64,000 nucleotides of DNA from an uncultured Neomegalonema sp. (lineage in GTDB: Bacteria > Pseudomonadota > Alphaproteobacteria > Rhodobacterales > Rhodobacteraceae). The position numbers were made by a program, and so were the translations under genes. The notes beneath the pieces were generated by a model. The model was not told where the DNA came from, did not search any database, and saw only the letters and a list, made by a program, of their open reading frames with translations. Location of the stretch: the NCBI GenBank assembly GCA_937990185.1, contig CALKBI010000015.1, positions 82,577 through 146,576 of the forward strand. Reading direction: 5' to 3'. Positions 37,550-46,854 of this stretch are shown here, in pieces (the stretch's first letter is position 1; every line of letters starts with the position of its first letter).

Positions 37550-38432
37550 CCTGACCCTTCTTTTTGTAAGGCCCGCGTTTCTTAGGCGCGGGCGCAGCGG
37601 CATCCATCAGCTTCACAATGTCTTCAATGTCCCAAAGACGATCCGTGACACCGGCAGCCATCGCGGGGGAGATACCCTTGAGCGATTTATGCTGGCGACA
37701 GAAATTGTAGTACATGAAGTGCAGCGAGATCGAATGAGCGTGGTTCTCAACCTTTTTCGAGAATGCATTAGTAAGGCGTGTGAAGCGGCGCATCGACATA
37801 CGCATGGTCAAGTTGTTGCGCTCAACGTAGCTGGTGCTGACGTGCTTTTCCTCTGGCTCGCCTTCAATGGTGGTCTTACGCGTTCCGTTGATCTTCGCAG
37901 GGCTGTAACGCTTCTCTGGCGACTTACCGCCTTCGTTGCCGTACATCTTGACCAGCATTGCGTAATCAATGTCTGCGCCGAACGCTTCTTCTACAGCCTC
38001 AAGATATGGGCGATGGCCGTCCGAAGTAAGTTGGACGCGATTAGAAAGACGACCAGCTAGATCGCTGATAAACTCCTTCGCCGCATCGCCCGAACGATCA
38101 GCAACGTGCCATGACGGAACCAGCTTGGTATCAGCGCAGATTGACGTCCACGTCCAAACGTCGCCAGCATCCTGTGGCGCAGACTTAGCCGCCTTCACGT
38201 TCTTTGCCTTGGCGTAGACGAACGACCAGATTTCATCGACCTGCACACGCTTGCAGGGAAGATCGCGAAGTTTTTCGTTTTGATAGTCGCTACACACCTC
38301 GCCAGCTTCGACAAGCATCTTTGTGACGGTGTTTTTGCTGACACCGACCAGTTCGGCGGTGTCACGCATTCCGCAACCTTTAACGAGGTGGTGAAGAATT
38401 TGGGCGCGGGTTTTGGTGTCTAGCTTGTTCAT
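37536..38432 (-). CDS. DDE transposase, IS1-family type
   Basis: From the ATG giving 'MNKLDTKTRAQILHHLVKG' the protein has 298 residues. An N-terminal helix-turn-helix ('MRDTAELVGVSKNTVTKMLV') precedes a DDE catalytic core with Asp66 ('RVQVDEIWSF'), Asp138 ('LTSDGHRPY') and Glu204 ('STSYVERNN'). 'MRMSMRRFTRLTNAFSKKVE' and 'ALHFMYYNF'-like segments are as in single-frame transposases assigned to the IS1 family. It is intact and ends within the left inverted repeat, so it should be active. An in-frame GTG/ATG-less extension upstream is unlikely. Confidence 0.9.
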   Translation of the reverse strand: MNKLDTKTRAQILHHLVKGCGMRDTAELVGVSKNTVTKMLVEAGEVCSDYQNEKLRDLPCKRVQVDEIWSFVYAKAKNVKAAKSAPQDAGDVWTWTSICADTKLVPSWHVADRSGDAAKEFISDLAGRLSNRVQLTSDGHRPYLEAVEEAFGADIDYAMLVKMYGNEGGKSPEKRYSPAKINGTRKTTIEGEPEEKHVSTSYVERNNLTMRMSMRRFTRLTNAFSKKVENHAHSISLHFMYYNFCRQHKSLKGISPAMAAGVTDRLWDIEDIVKLMDAAAPAPKKRGPYKKKGQEISN

Positions 38433-38471
38433 AAGCCAGACAATATGACCTTTATGCTTGACCGTCAAGCA

Positions 38472-38639
38472 TTATTGGTCGTTTCGAAATGCCTTTTTCA
38501 AGGTTTCCTCGTAAATCCGCTTGCCGACGTCGCCCTTTGGCTCGACCGATTTAGACATGGATGGCAGCATGACTTTGCCTGTGAAATCATGATCCCGAAA
38601 AAATTCTTGTGGAGTCATAACAAACCTAGCCTCACTCAT
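38472..38639 (-). CDS. 55-residue transposon cargo protein overlapping the Ntn hydrolase
   Basis: The start ATG overlaps the stop of the Ntn hydrolase gene (ATGAGTGA), and the frame runs to a TAA 40 bases before the transposase start. The product is small and basic ('MSEARFVMTPQEFFRDHD' at the start, 'RIYEETLKKAFRNDQ' at the end). No family is recognised. The start/stop overlap, like those of the two upstream pairs, is the main support. Confidence 0.6.
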   Translation of the reverse strand: MSEARFVMTPQEFFRDHDFTGKVMLPSMSKSVEPKGDVGKRIYEETLKKAFRNDQ

Positions 38640-39903
38640 CAGTGCCCCCGAAGTAATTTTTGAAGTAGTGATGATTTATGTTTCTGTCAAAATAATGTTT
38701 GCGCTTTATCCACACAAAACCATCACCCTTTGATATGACCGCAACGTCTACATCGCCAGCAACACTCTCTCTGGCCATAGATACGCGTTGGCGCATTGAT
38801 GTTAGATTAACCAGAGCTTCAGCGAAGTCACACATCTCGTCCTTGGTAGCGTTTGCAAGCACACCGCGCACAGGCGAAGTGTAACGATTGAAGGCGTACT
38901 TATCCAGCTCTTCCCCAAATTTCTTTACAGCGTCGGCGGTGCCGGAACGTTGCATCGCTCTGACCACCTTCTTACCGTCCTCGTCATAGTTTGTATGATT
39001 TTCGAGAACATCATCAACATAAGCATCCAAAAATCCGCGCAGATTTTTCAATGTGGTCCGGCGGTACGCGCTCTCGTATCCATGAACAAACGAGTTGATT
39101 GGGGCATCTTGTGCGAACGATTCTATCGCCACATTCTGACCTTCGCGGCCTATATTTATGCCTTCGCTCGGCACTATCCTGACTTGGTCGTAAACACCGC
39201 CATCGACCGAGAATTTGCACAGCGAGGGGAACATTTCCTCCTCCCCAAACCCAACTATAACTATCCCTGACGATAGATTCGTTGTGTGTTCAGATCTTAA
39301 AAATTCATATGTGCACTTTTTAAATGCCGGATAGCAGGATTTTTGAATATTAAACGGCCTAACCTCGTCGCAATCCAGAAACTCCTCTATGCTGGCACCG
39401 TAAAGAGAGTGAAATTGTTGATATGAAATGGCAGTTACTTTGTCATTTTCACACAAATCATCTTTGCACCCTTCTTGTATTTCTTTTAACCAAGCCTTTA
39501 CTGTAGGTGCATCAATCTTTTTTAAATTTTCATCTTTGATGCGAGTTGCTAGCGTTCCAATGGCACCCATAACGCTCAAATATACAAACGATTGCTGCTC
39601 CCTCTTTGTGAGGTACTGCTGATCATTTATATATTCTATAAAATCGTCAGAAACTTCTTTAATCGTTGAAAACGATTTGCGCCCAATTTTATGTCGATAC
39701 GACTTGATCACTGTTTCCCAAGGAACCCCAAGGAAGTCTGCGCCGCCGTATATCATTATTCCTACAGGGTGATACTTACTCAGCGTAAATATCTTATTCG
39801 CCCCGAGAAACGTTTTTTCTTGACCTGGGAGGCCGGTTGTCATGGCGCTATCAGCGGCGATAGCAACTGCTGAACGATTTAAAATAGCTACTTCTACTGT
39901 CAC
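38632..39903 (-). CDS. Proteasome-fold Ntn-hydrolase-like protein carried by the transposon
   Basis: The 423-residue protein starts with GTG, encoding Met followed by 'TVEVAILNRSAVAIAADSAM'. After Met removal Thr1 would be the N-terminal nucleophile; Asp17 falls exactly where proteasome beta and HslV have it, and Lys36 in 'GANKIFTLS' matches catalytic Lys33 with a three-residue insertion. 'GIMIYGGADFLG' matches the central strand-turn. The C-terminal ~200 residues have no known domain. There is no unfoldase gene nearby. Its start overlaps the small basic gene (GTGA) and its end overlaps the 55-residue gene. Protease or amidohydrolase activity is inferred. Confidence 0.78.
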   Translation of the reverse strand: MTVEVAILNRSAVAIAADSAMTTGLPGQEKTFLGANKIFTLSKYHPVGIMIYGGADFLGVPWETVIKSYRHKIGRKSFSTIKEVSDDFIEYINDQQYLTKREQQSFVYLSVMGAIGTLATRIKDENLKKIDAPTVKAWLKEIQEGCKDDLCENDKVTAISYQQFHSLYGASIEEFLDCDEVRPFNIQKSCYPAFKKCTYEFLRSEHTTNLSSGIVIVGFGEEEMFPSLCKFSVDGGVYDQVRIVPSEGINIGREGQNVAIESFAQDAPINSFVHGYESAYRRTTLKNLRGFLDAYVDDVLENHTNYDEDGKKVVRAMQRSGTADAVKKFGEELDKYAFNRYTSPVRGVLANATKDEMCDFAEALVNLTSMRQRVSMARESVAGDVDVAVISKGDGFVWIKRKHYFDRNINHHYFKNYFGGTDE

Positions 39904-40127
39904 TTTTTCCAGCGAGCGGCGGCTGCTCTCTGGGCGATTTCACTGCGTTGCTCTGGTGTCAATGCCGCAGCGCGAGCCTTTCCGCCCTTAAGGCCGCCGA
40001 TCCTCCCAAGTTTTTGTTCTGGGGAGAGTTCAACAGGTTCAACTTCATCTTGCAACTCTCCAGTTGCGATATCTACGATTGATTTCGCTAACTGGTTTGT
40101 GTCGCGGGGGCGCTTGGGGTTGGTCAT
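39900..40127 (-). CDS. Small basic transposon cargo protein
   Basis: The 75 residues start 'MTNPKRPRDTNQLAKSIVD', followed by 'ATGELQDEVEPVELSPEQK' and a Gly/Lys/Ala segment 'GGLKGGKARAAALTPEQRSE' ending 'AAARWKK'. The two halves recall small conserved alphaproteobacterial proteins of the 'RD-x-NQLAK-x-IVD-x-ATGE' type with a GGKARA tail; no biochemical function is known to me. It could bind nucleic acid or serve as adaptor or substrate for the hydrolase. Start overlaps the zinc-ribbon stop (ATGA); stop overlaps the Ntn hydrolase start. Confidence 0.72.
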   Translation of the reverse strand: MTNPKRPRDTNQLAKSIVDIATGELQDEVEPVELSPEQKLGRIGGLKGGKARAAALTPEQRSEIAQRAAAARWKK

Positions 40128-40330
40128 GTCGCTTTTTCTCCGCAACGAGCGCAGAAGTACATTGCGCCAAAGTTTCCAACGGTTTTGTACCGGAACGGCC
40201 CAGTTAAGCTGTCAACTCGAAAACGCGCGCTGCTCATGTGGACATGGTCGTCTTCAGAAGTTTGGGCATAACCCTGAGTGCTGCAAACTTTGCAGGCCAG
40301 TTTTACTGTTTCTCGTGATCTTGCTGCCAT
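40124..40330 (-). CDS. Small zinc-ribbon protein, first gene of the transposon operon
   Basis: From the ATG the protein has 68 residues with two CxxC pairs (Cys13/Cys16 in 'LACKVCST', Cys60/Cys63 in 'YFCARCGEK'), a zinc-ribbon layout. A TTG 24 bases upstream could extend it. The stop overlaps the next start (ATGA). The promoter of the cargo operon must lie in the ~40 bases between it and the right inverted repeat, or outside. Function unknown. Confidence 0.65.
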   Translation of the reverse strand: MAARSRETVKLACKVCSTQGYAQTSEDDHVHMSSARFRVDSLTGPFRYKTVGNFGAMYFCARCGEKAT

Positions 40331-40371
40331 TCGCTCAGACTGCCACGCGCGCAAGGCAATTCCAAGGCGTC

Positions 40372-40394
40372 AAATTTCAAACTGACCCACTACC
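40372..40394 (-). repeat. Right terminal inverted repeat
   Basis: Exact inverse complement of 37527-37549. Confidence 0.94.
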
Positions 40395-40402
40395 TGATTT
40401 TT
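40395..40402. repeat. Right target-site duplication of the transposon
   Basis: TGATTTTT, identical to the copy at the left end. Confidence 0.93.
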
Positions 40403-40634
40403 GCATGCGTTGCGATTTACGGCGTTTTGCGCTCTCATCGCGCGTTCGGGGTTATGGGTAAAGCTAAAGAACCGGGCAGTGCTTCTTCGAATTGTTGCTG
40501 CAAAATGCTTTTTTAGCCTACAAATCTCCCCAACACTTTTCAGAATTTTACAGAGTGATTTCGGGCTTTCCGAAATTTTACCCCTATATCATGACCAGTG
40601 AAATTTTGCTGATCGATTAGGGAGATCGACGCCT

Positions 40635-41291
40635 GTGGCTGTTACTGCTGTCCGCTCTGATACATCGAGACTCTGGTTAGAGTTCATAGCGTTATATTTA
40701 CTCGCGCCGCTCGCTCTTTGGGTTTTTCTGCCCTACCTCAACCTCTTTGGATCGATTGCAGTCGTTACGATGATCGGGATTTATCTTCTGGTCCGAACGC
40801 CGGGGTTTTCATTAAGAGAATTACTGGACGTGGGGCGATTGCGCGAAACATGGCCGCTGGTTGTTGGGCTATCGGTTTTGGTAGCTCTCATAATACTCCC
40901 GTTAACTTATTTTATCATGGGAGATCGGTTTTTAATATTGTTGCGGGAACGGCCATTACTTTTAATGATGATATGGCTTTTGTATCCGTGGTTTTCGGTG
41001 CTGGGGCAGGAGATATTGTACCGGCCTTTATTTTTTAAGCGTTATGGTCATCTATTCCCGTCAGAAAACGCGGCAATTATTGTAAACGCTCTGGTGTTTG
41101 CGCTTGCTCATGCGTTTTTTGAGCGCTGGATTACATTTTTACTGACTTTAGGGGGCGGTTTTTTATTCGCTTGGATCTATACGCGAACAAAATCATTCTC
41201 AGCCGTGTTTGTACTCCATTGGATCGCCGGAGGCATTATTTTCACATCAGGTATGGGGTGGTACTTTTACCATGGCGCTATTGGTCAGTGA
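40635..41291 (+). CDS. CPBP-family intramembrane protease-like protein
   Basis: The 218-residue protein has ~7 membrane segments and the CPBP/Abi motifs: 'GQEILYRPLFFKRYG' (motif 1, QExxxR instead of the usual EExxxR), 'NALVFALAHAFF' (FxxxH) and 'VLHWIAGGI'. Glu and the two His are the expected catalytic residues; the first Glu of the pair is Gln, as I recall for one CPBP subgroup. Starts with GTG after AGGGAG. Target unknown. The transposon inserted ~230 bases upstream. Confidence 0.8.
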   Translation: MAVTAVRSDTSRLWLEFIALYLLAPLALWVFLPYLNLFGSIAVVTMIGIYLLVRTPGFSLRELLDVGRLRETWPLVVGLSVLVALIILPLTYFIMGDRFLILLRERPLLLMMIWLLYPWFSVLGQEILYRPLFFKRYGHLFPSENAAIIVNALVFALAHAFFERWITFLLTLGGGFLFAWIYTRTKSFSAVFVLHWIAGGIIFTSGMGWYFYHGAIGQ

Positions 41292-41461
41292 TGAGTGTGA
41301 CATGCACTCATGAGGGCCACTAAGAGCCAGTTCTTATATCATTCGATGTAAAAGCTCGTTTTATGACATCTACGAGCATCAAACCGGATGTTGCCTTCTG
41401 GCTGACACGCGCATGCGGACACTGTACGGTATGCGTTATCGGTGGTCTGGAGCGATATCAT

Positions 41462-41896
41462 ATGGAACTGTTTCGATTTTTTTGGCGAGGATTGCCGGCT
41501 TATGTTTGGGTTGCGCTTGCTTACGCAGTGGTTGTCGCAGGGGCACCGGTTCGTGGATCGAATATTGTTGCGTTAGAGCGTTATTTGGCTGAGCCGCTGT
41601 TTTCTGTGCCCTTGTTAAATAACGGCGTCTTTGTCGTCAGCTTTAATGCGATTTTCATTGTCGCTGCTTTTGTCGCGGTCTGGATTGAAGTGGTGCGGGC
41701 GACATCTCTGCGCAGTCGTGCCGGCAATGATTGGATGTCCTTGGTCGCGACTTTCGTTTCGATATTGGTTTTTGCTGGAGCAGAGTCTTTCGGGACCATG
41801 GCGTTTATGGTCGTACCGCTGGCTGGGTTTGGGGACCTGCTGTTGGACCGCTTGGTAGGACAAGCCGTCGCCAAGCGCGATTTTGCGATAAATTGA
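41462..41896 (+). CDS. Small four-helix membrane protein of unknown family
   Basis: The frame is open from 41363, but the ATG at 41462 with GGAG nine bases upstream removes an odd Cys-rich N-terminus and gives 144 residues with about four hydrophobic segments ('YVWVALAYAVVVAGAPV', 'GVFVVSFNAIFIVAAFVAVW', 'VATFVSILVFAGAESFGTM'). No family recognised. Confidence 0.6.
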   Translation: MELFRFFWRGLPAYVWVALAYAVVVAGAPVRGSNIVALERYLAEPLFSVPLLNNGVFVVSFNAIFIVAAFVAVWIEVVRATSLRSRAGNDWMSLVATFVSILVFAGAESFGTMAFMVVPLAGFGDLLLDRLVGQAVAKRDFAIN

Positions 41897-41957
41897 GAAA
41901 TTGGTTCAAATCAACTGGCTTGACCAAGTTGGCATGACGATTGCTGTACTGGATATA

Positions 41958-42028
41958 GCAGATCGGTGTCTTGGTCCGTATAGTGAGACTGTCGCCCCCA
42001 TTCTCATGGACCAACCACCGATCTGTTA
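41958..42028. other. Long imperfect hairpin upstream of proS
   Basis: CAGATCGGTG pairs with CACCGATCTG and TGGTCC with GGACCA, separated by a small internal loop; TGAGA/TCTCA pair inside. The whole ~71-nt structure lies in the 305-bp gap 41897-42201 where I see no gene. No T tract follows. It could be a small RNA, a leader structure for proS or a decayed insertion; unresolved. Confidence 0.5.
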
Positions 42029-42201
42029 TTCCCCAATACGCTTATAATTCAACGCTGGACGGTCATTATGGCTGTTTTCCGCAGATTTTGGGCTTTTGAT
42101 TGCACGCAGTATTATCATCGCCTACACAACACAAATACGACTTAACTGCATGTGTAGTTTGCATGTAATTCGCAATATAAGACTCAGAATGGTTCGCCAA
42201 T

Positions 42202-43542
42202 ATGCGCCTGACTCGCTATTTCCTTCCAACGATCAAGGAAACGCCCTCCGAGGCCCAAATTGTCTCGCATCGCTTGATGTTGCGGGCCGGGATGATCCGG
42301 CAGGCTAGCGCGGGCATTTATTCTTGGTTGCCATTGGGTTATAACGTGCTTCGCAAGATCGAAGCGATTGTTCATGAAGAACAACAACGCGCTGGGGCCA
42401 TTCCGGTTTTAATGCCCACGATACAATCGGCTGATTTATGGCGGCAATCCGGTCGTTATGATGCCTACGGCCCTGAGATGTTGCGTATCGAAGACCGGGG
42501 CGGGCGAGAGATGCTCTATGGCCCGACCAATGAAGAGCAGATCACGGAAATTGCGAAAGCGGGCATCAAGAGTTACCGCGATTTGCCGGTCAATCTCTAT
42601 CACATTCAATGGAAGTTCCGCGACGAGGTGCGTCCCCGCTTTGGTGTGATGCGTGGCCGTGAGTTCCTCATGAAAGACGCTTATAGCTTCGATATTGATA
42701 AAGAAGCCGCACAAGCGAGCTATAATCGCATGTTCGTCAGTTATTTAAGAACTTTTGAACGATTGGGCCTCAAAGCAATCCCTATGCGCGCTGAAAGCGG
42801 GCCGATTGGTGGTGATATGGCTCACGAGTTCCTCATACTCGCGGACACCGGAGAATCCGAGGTGTTCCTCGACCGCAGCCTTGCTGAACTGACCCTTGGT
42901 GATCGTGGGTCGGATTACTGGGATGCGGCGACGATGCAGGGGATCAAAGACGAATGGACGTCGTCTTATGCGCGCACTGAAGATGAACATGATCAGGCCG
43001 TATTTGAAGCGGAAGTCCCAGCGGACCGCCGCATTACTGCGCGCGGGATTGAGGTTGGCCATATCTTCTATTTCGGCACGAAATATTCGGAGCCTTTCGG
43101 CGCTAAAGTCGTGAATGCTGAGGGCCAATCGGTTCCGCTTGAAGGAGGCTCCTACGGTATCGGAGTTTCTCGTCTTGTCGGTGGCATTATCGAAGCCAGC
43201 CATGACGATAAAGGCATAATCTGGCCTGAAAGCGTGGCTCCGTTCGAGGTGGCAGTGGTGAACCTCAAACAAGGCGACGCGGAAACAGATGCGGCTTGCG
43301 AGAGCCTTTATGAACGTCTTGGTGCGATGGGCCTCGACGTGCTCTACGATGATCGCAACGAACGGGCAGGCGGTAAGTTTGCAACGGTTGATTTGATCGG
43401 CTGTCCTTGGAAAGCGGTTGTCGGACCGCGTGGTTTGAAAGAGGGCACGATAGAACTCGCTAATCGTCGCACCGGCGAGGCTGAAAACCTGACACCGGAT
43501 GCTTTGGTTAATCGGCTTGCCGAACAATTCGGTCACGCATAA
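42202..43542 (+). CDS. proS: ProS, prolyl-tRNA synthetase (short alphaproteobacterial type)
   Basis: The 446-residue class II synthetase starts '[20 protein letters not shown]', with '[20 protein letters not shown]', '[10 protein letters not shown]', '[19 protein letters not shown]' and '[17 protein letters not shown]'. It lacks the ~180-residue editing insertion of the E. coli enzyme, as is usual in alphaproteobacteria. It attaches proline to tRNA-Pro. 18 bases separate it from lolC. Confidence 0.97.
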   Translation: MRLTRYFLPTIKETPSEAQIVSHRLMLRAGMIRQASAGIYSWLPLGYNVLRKIEAIVHEEQQRAGAIPVLMPTIQSADLWRQSGRYDAYGPEMLRIEDRGGREMLYGPTNEEQITEIAKAGIKSYRDLPVNLYHIQWKFRDEVRPRFGVMRGREFLMKDAYSFDIDKEAAQASYNRMFVSYLRTFERLGLKAIPMRAESGPIGGDMAHEFLILADTGESEVFLDRSLAELTLGDRGSDYWDAATMQGIKDEWTSSYARTEDEHDQAVFEAEVPADRRITARGIEVGHIFYFGTKYSEPFGAKVVNAEGQSVPLEGGSYGIGVSRLVGGIIEASHDDKGIIWPESVAPFEVAVVNLKQGDAETDAACESLYERLGAMGLDVLYDDRNERAGGKFATVDLIGCPWKAVVGPRGLKEGTIELANRRTGEAENLTPDALVNRLAEQFGHA

Positions 43543-43560
43543 TTCGGAAGGCGAAGATCG

Positions 43561-46149
43561 TTGGCAGCAGATAATGAAAGGGATGGTGGCGATCCGATTG
43601 AGCGTGCGATGCGCGCAAAAGCCCAAGCCGACGAATCCGCAGAAGGAATCATAGATTCCGTTGCTGATGACACAACCCGTGGCTCGATACTTGGATCTGC
43701 TTTAGAACGTCTCGACGATCGGCCTGCCCAATCTGAGACTGTCCTTTTTGCGGCCCCGAAGCGTACGGTTGATCCGAGTGACTCTGCGCCCGCTCGTTCC
43801 GGTCAATACGTACCAGAAGAAAAGTCTTTCTTTTCTACCTCCGCAGAAGAACGGGTAGAGCAAGCGCGCCGTGCTGCTATGCGCGTGCGGCGTCGATCGG
43901 TTGATGGAAACGATCAAAAAGTATCTGAGCAGTCGCGCACAGATGCGCGTCTTGAATCTGCTGAAAAAAATTCCTCTGACAAAGTGGCTAAGGCGAAAGC
44001 CTCACTTGCGCGTCTTGAAACACTTAAACGTCAGGGGATGCCGAACGACACTGAAGCGAAAGCGCCTTCTAGTGAGTCCGTAAATTCTACAAATCAGACT
44101 GCTGCCAATAGCGCGTCTCAACCTTCTTCGATCATGGATCGCGCGATTGCGCGAAAGCCGGAAGCTGAACAGAAAACCGAACAGAAAATTGATCCTGTTC
44201 TTGCGGCTTTGAAAGCAAGTGAAGCGCAAAAAGCTCCTGCTAAAAAGACAGCTGAAGATATTATTGCGCGTTCGGCAGAGCGTACTAACAACCAAAAAAA
44301 CGTACCCCAGAACGCTGCGCCTGAAGCGAAATCCGATCGTTTGTTAGATCGCATTCGCGCTGCTCGGGTTTCGAAAGATTCAGCTAAAAAGCCCGCTGAG
44401 TCCCCTAAGCTTGACACTGCCGAGAAGGTTATGCCAAGCGCCAAGAAACCAGTTGATAGAGTAACAACCGGCACAACGGGAAAAGTTGGCGGCCTTCCAG
44501 TGCCGCCTGCTGATCCGTCCCAATCTGTCGAGAAGCAGATCGAAGCGAGGAAGCGGTCTGCGAAAAAAGATGAGAAAAAAGTAAATCCATCGGCTAAACG
44601 CTCTCAAGTTTCAAAACAGGCGAACCCTGCTAGAGAGGCGGTAGAGCCTTCTATATCGCCCATGCTTGGCGCGGAGATACCGTCCGTCTTCGGTCCGGCG
44701 AAGAAAAAACAGCCGTCAGATCTCGGCAAAAACTCCCCATCCTTAAAAGCTCCTGCTCCGGAACCTGAAGTCAGCCCGCCAAAAGCTGACAATGTGGAGG
44801 CTCTGACAGTTGAGCCGGTTCAGGATACCTCTCTTTATGCCAGGGACACGTCAGTTATTCCGACGTCGGGAATTAAAACCGCGAAGACAAAAGCGTTCGC
44901 TCCTTTCGAATGGATGATCGCATCACGTTATTTACGCGCCCGAAAAAAAGAAGGTTTCGTTTCGGTTATCACCGGATTTTCCCTTGTTGGAATCGCGCTA
45001 GGTGTTGCGACTTTGATCGTTGTGATGGCGGTGATGACCGGCTTCCGGGAGACACTGATTTCTCAGATTATTGGCGGTAGCCCACACATCAACATCGTGT
45101 CGCAAGTTGGACCATTTGAAAACTTTGACGAAGTTGCTGATCAAGTTCGTACTGTTGAAGGCGTCGAAAATGTCGTGCCGGTTGTGCAAGGGCAAGTCCT
45201 AGGTACGGGCAATGATCGACATACTGGCGTGCTCGTTCGCGGGATGCGTAAAGAGGATCTTGAGCAGCTTATCGAACGTGCGGAGCCGGAGGTTGTCAAT
45301 GGATCGCTCGAAAGATTTGTCGAAGACGATGGTGTTGCGCTCGGTGCTGATCTTGCGGCGAAGCTAGGACTCCGCGTTGGTGATTTTATCACCATGATTT
45401 CCCCTGATGGAGATATCACGCCGTTTTCAGTAGACCCGTTGCCGAGGGTGAAAGACTATCGGATTATCCAGACGTTTAAACTCGGCGTTCAAGAAATTGA
45501 TTACAACGTTGCCTTTATGACTTTCGGTGAGGCGCAGTTATATTTCAATAAACAGGAACAGGCAGACACGCTTGATGTGTTTGTAGCCGATGCCGAAAAT
45601 GTCGAAAAATATTCCGAACCGATCCATACTGCAGCCCGTTCGAGCATTGGCCTTTATACTTGGAAAAGGCAAAATGGCCGATTGATTGGCGCCATTAATC
45701 TTGAGCGTCAGGTGATGTTCGTGATCCTGACGATGATCATTCTTGTGGCCTCGCTTAATATTATTTCCGGCCTCGTTATGCTTGTGAAAGACAAGGCGCG
45801 AGATATTGCCATCATGCGAACGATGGGCATGGCGCGCGGCTCCATCCTCCGTATTTTCTTCATCTGCGGGTCAAGCATTGGAGTCATCGGTTCGTTTCTT
45901 GGCGTTATCCTTGGGGTGCTGTTTGTTTGGAACATTCATGCGATCCAAGGCTTTGTCGAATGGGTCACAGGCACTTCGGTATGGGACCCCAATGTCCGTG
46001 CAGGTATTGCAGAAATTCCCGCCAAACTACAATTTTCGGATGTTGCGTTGACGCTGTTTATTGCGCTCGGCCTGTCGTTCATTGCGACGCTATTCCCGGC
46101 ATGGAAAGCCGCCAAGCTCGATCCCGTAGAGGCGCTCCGGTATGAATAG
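43561..46149 (+). CDS. lolC: LolC/LolE-family lipoprotein-release permease with a long N-terminal extension
   Basis: Residues ~447-862 are a standard LolC/E protein: '[20 protein letters not shown]', first helix '[20 protein letters not shown]', periplasmic domain, and three C-terminal helices ending '[18 protein letters not shown]'. With LolD it extracts outer-membrane lipoproteins such as Pal from the inner membrane. Residues 1-446 are an unusual Lys/Ala/Ser/Glu-rich, probably disordered cytoplasmic extension with repeated 'KKPAE/AKK' patterns. The frame is continuous from a TTG with AAGG upstream; ATG17 is an alternative. The core (416 residues) is the usual full length. Overlaps lolD by 8 bases. 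Confidence 0.9.
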   Translation: MAADNERDGGDPIERAMRAKAQADESAEGIIDSVADDTTRGSILGSALERLDDRPAQSETVLFAAPKRTVDPSDSAPARSGQYVPEEKSFFSTSAEERVEQARRAAMRVRRRSVDGNDQKVSEQSRTDARLESAEKNSSDKVAKAKASLARLETLKRQGMPNDTEAKAPSSESVNSTNQTAANSASQPSSIMDRAIARKPEAEQKTEQKIDPVLAALKASEAQKAPAKKTAEDIIARSAERTNNQKNVPQNAAPEAKSDRLLDRIRAARVSKDSAKKPAESPKLDTAEKVMPSAKKPVDRVTTGTTGKVGGLPVPPADPSQSVEKQIEARKRSAKKDEKKVNPSAKRSQVSKQANPAREAVEPSISPMLGAEIPSVFGPAKKKQPSDLGKNSPSLKAPAPEPEVSPPKADNVEALTVEPVQDTSLYARDTSVIPTSGIKTAKTKAFAPFEWMIASRYLRARKKEGFVSVITGFSLVGIALGVATLIVVMAVMTGFRETLISQIIGGSPHINIVSQVGPFENFDEVADQVRTVEGVENVVPVVQGQVLGTGNDRHTGVLVRGMRKEDLEQLIERAEPEVVNGSLERFVEDDGVALGADLAAKLGLRVGDFITMISPDGDITPFSVDPLPRVKDYRIIQTFKLGVQEIDYNVAFMTFGEAQLYFNKQEQADTLDVFVADAENVEKYSEPIHTAARSSIGLYTWKRQNGRLIGAINLERQVMFVILTMIILVASLNIISGLVMLVKDKARDIAIMRTMGMARGSILRIFFICGSSIGVIGSFLGVILGVLFVWNIHAIQGFVEWVTGTSVWDPNVRAGIAEIPAKLQFSDVALTLFIALGLSFIATLFPAWKAAKLDPVEALRYE

Positions 46150-46828
46150 GGCGGAAGCGTCAATGGTCTTGCGCGGAGTAGGGCGGACTTACCGGCAGGG
46201 TGAGAATGCTCTTGAAGTGCTGCGCGATGTAAATCTGACACTCCATCCCGGCGAAATCGTCGCTTTGGTCGGGCCATCTGGTTCGGGAAAATCGACGCTT
46301 CTTCATATAGCAGGCTTGCTGGATTTACCCGATAAGGGCGATGTTTTTATCGGCGGAAAACGATGCGCTAAACTTGATGAAGCGGCCCGTACGATGCTGC
46401 GCCGAACGGCTGTTGGTTTTGTTTATCAGTTCCACCATTTGCTGCCGGAATTTTCTGCCGCAGAGAATGTGGCTCTTCCCCAGCGCATTGCGGGCGTAAA
46501 TCCTAGAACCGCAATCAATGTGGCCTCGGAATTGTTAAATCGCCTTGGCCTCAAAGATCGCCTTCATCACCGTCCCGGTGAGTTATCAGGCGGAGAACAA
46601 CAGCGCGTTGCAATTTGCCGTGCCGTTGCAAATAATCCTCGGGTTTTACTCGCTGATGAACCCACAGGAAATCTTGATCCTGAGACATCTGAGAAAGTCT
46701 TTGGCGAGCTGATGTCGCTTGCCCGCACACAAAAGGTTGCCTGTTTAATTGCGACGCATAACATGGATCTCGCGAAACGAATGGATCGCGCTGTGACGAT
46801 GGATGGCGGCCAAATTAAAGACGTTTGA
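46142..46828 (+). CDS. lolD: LolD, lipoprotein-release ATPase
   Basis: The 228-residue ABC ATPase has Walker A 'GPSGSGKST', '[20 protein letters not shown]' (typical LolD), signature '[20 protein letters not shown]', Walker B '[12 protein letters not shown]' and '[14 protein letters not shown]'. Start overlaps the lolC stop, so the two subunits are translationally coupled. Confidence 0.96.
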   Translation: MNRAEASMVLRGVGRTYRQGENALEVLRDVNLTLHPGEIVALVGPSGSGKSTLLHIAGLLDLPDKGDVFIGGKRCAKLDEAARTMLRRTAVGFVYQFHHLLPEFSAAENVALPQRIAGVNPRTAINVASELLNRLGLKDRLHHRPGELSGGEQQRVAICRAVANNPRVLLADEPTGNLDPETSEKVFGELMSLARTQKVACLIATHNMDLAKRMDRAVTMDGGQIKDV

Positions 46829-46854
46829 AGTCGCTTAAGCCAAAGGAATTTTGG

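Larger units (their letters stand above)
37527..40394. mobile_element. Intact 2.87-kb IS1-family-type transposon with passenger operon
   Basis: The ends are a 23-bp perfect inverted repeat starting GGTAGTGGGTCAG (37527-37549 and 40372-40394) flanked by an 8-bp duplication TGATTTTT. Inside, all genes run on the minus strand: zinc-ribbon protein, small basic protein, Ntn hydrolase, 55-residue protein and DDE transposase. Simple IS1-type elements are usually 0.7-1.2 kb with a transposase only, so about 2 kb of cargo is unusual. The perfect repeats and duplication indicate a recent insertion between tRNA-Cys and the CPBP gene. Confidence 0.93.

Noticed and set aside
37402..40402. Integrase-type genomic island next to tRNA-Cys
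   Set aside because: No integrase gene and no repeat of the tRNA 3' end is seen; the boundaries are those of a DDE transposon with its own inverted repeats and target duplication.
42745..43626. 293-codon frame antisense to proS
   Set aside because: Shadow of proS, with no start signal or domain.
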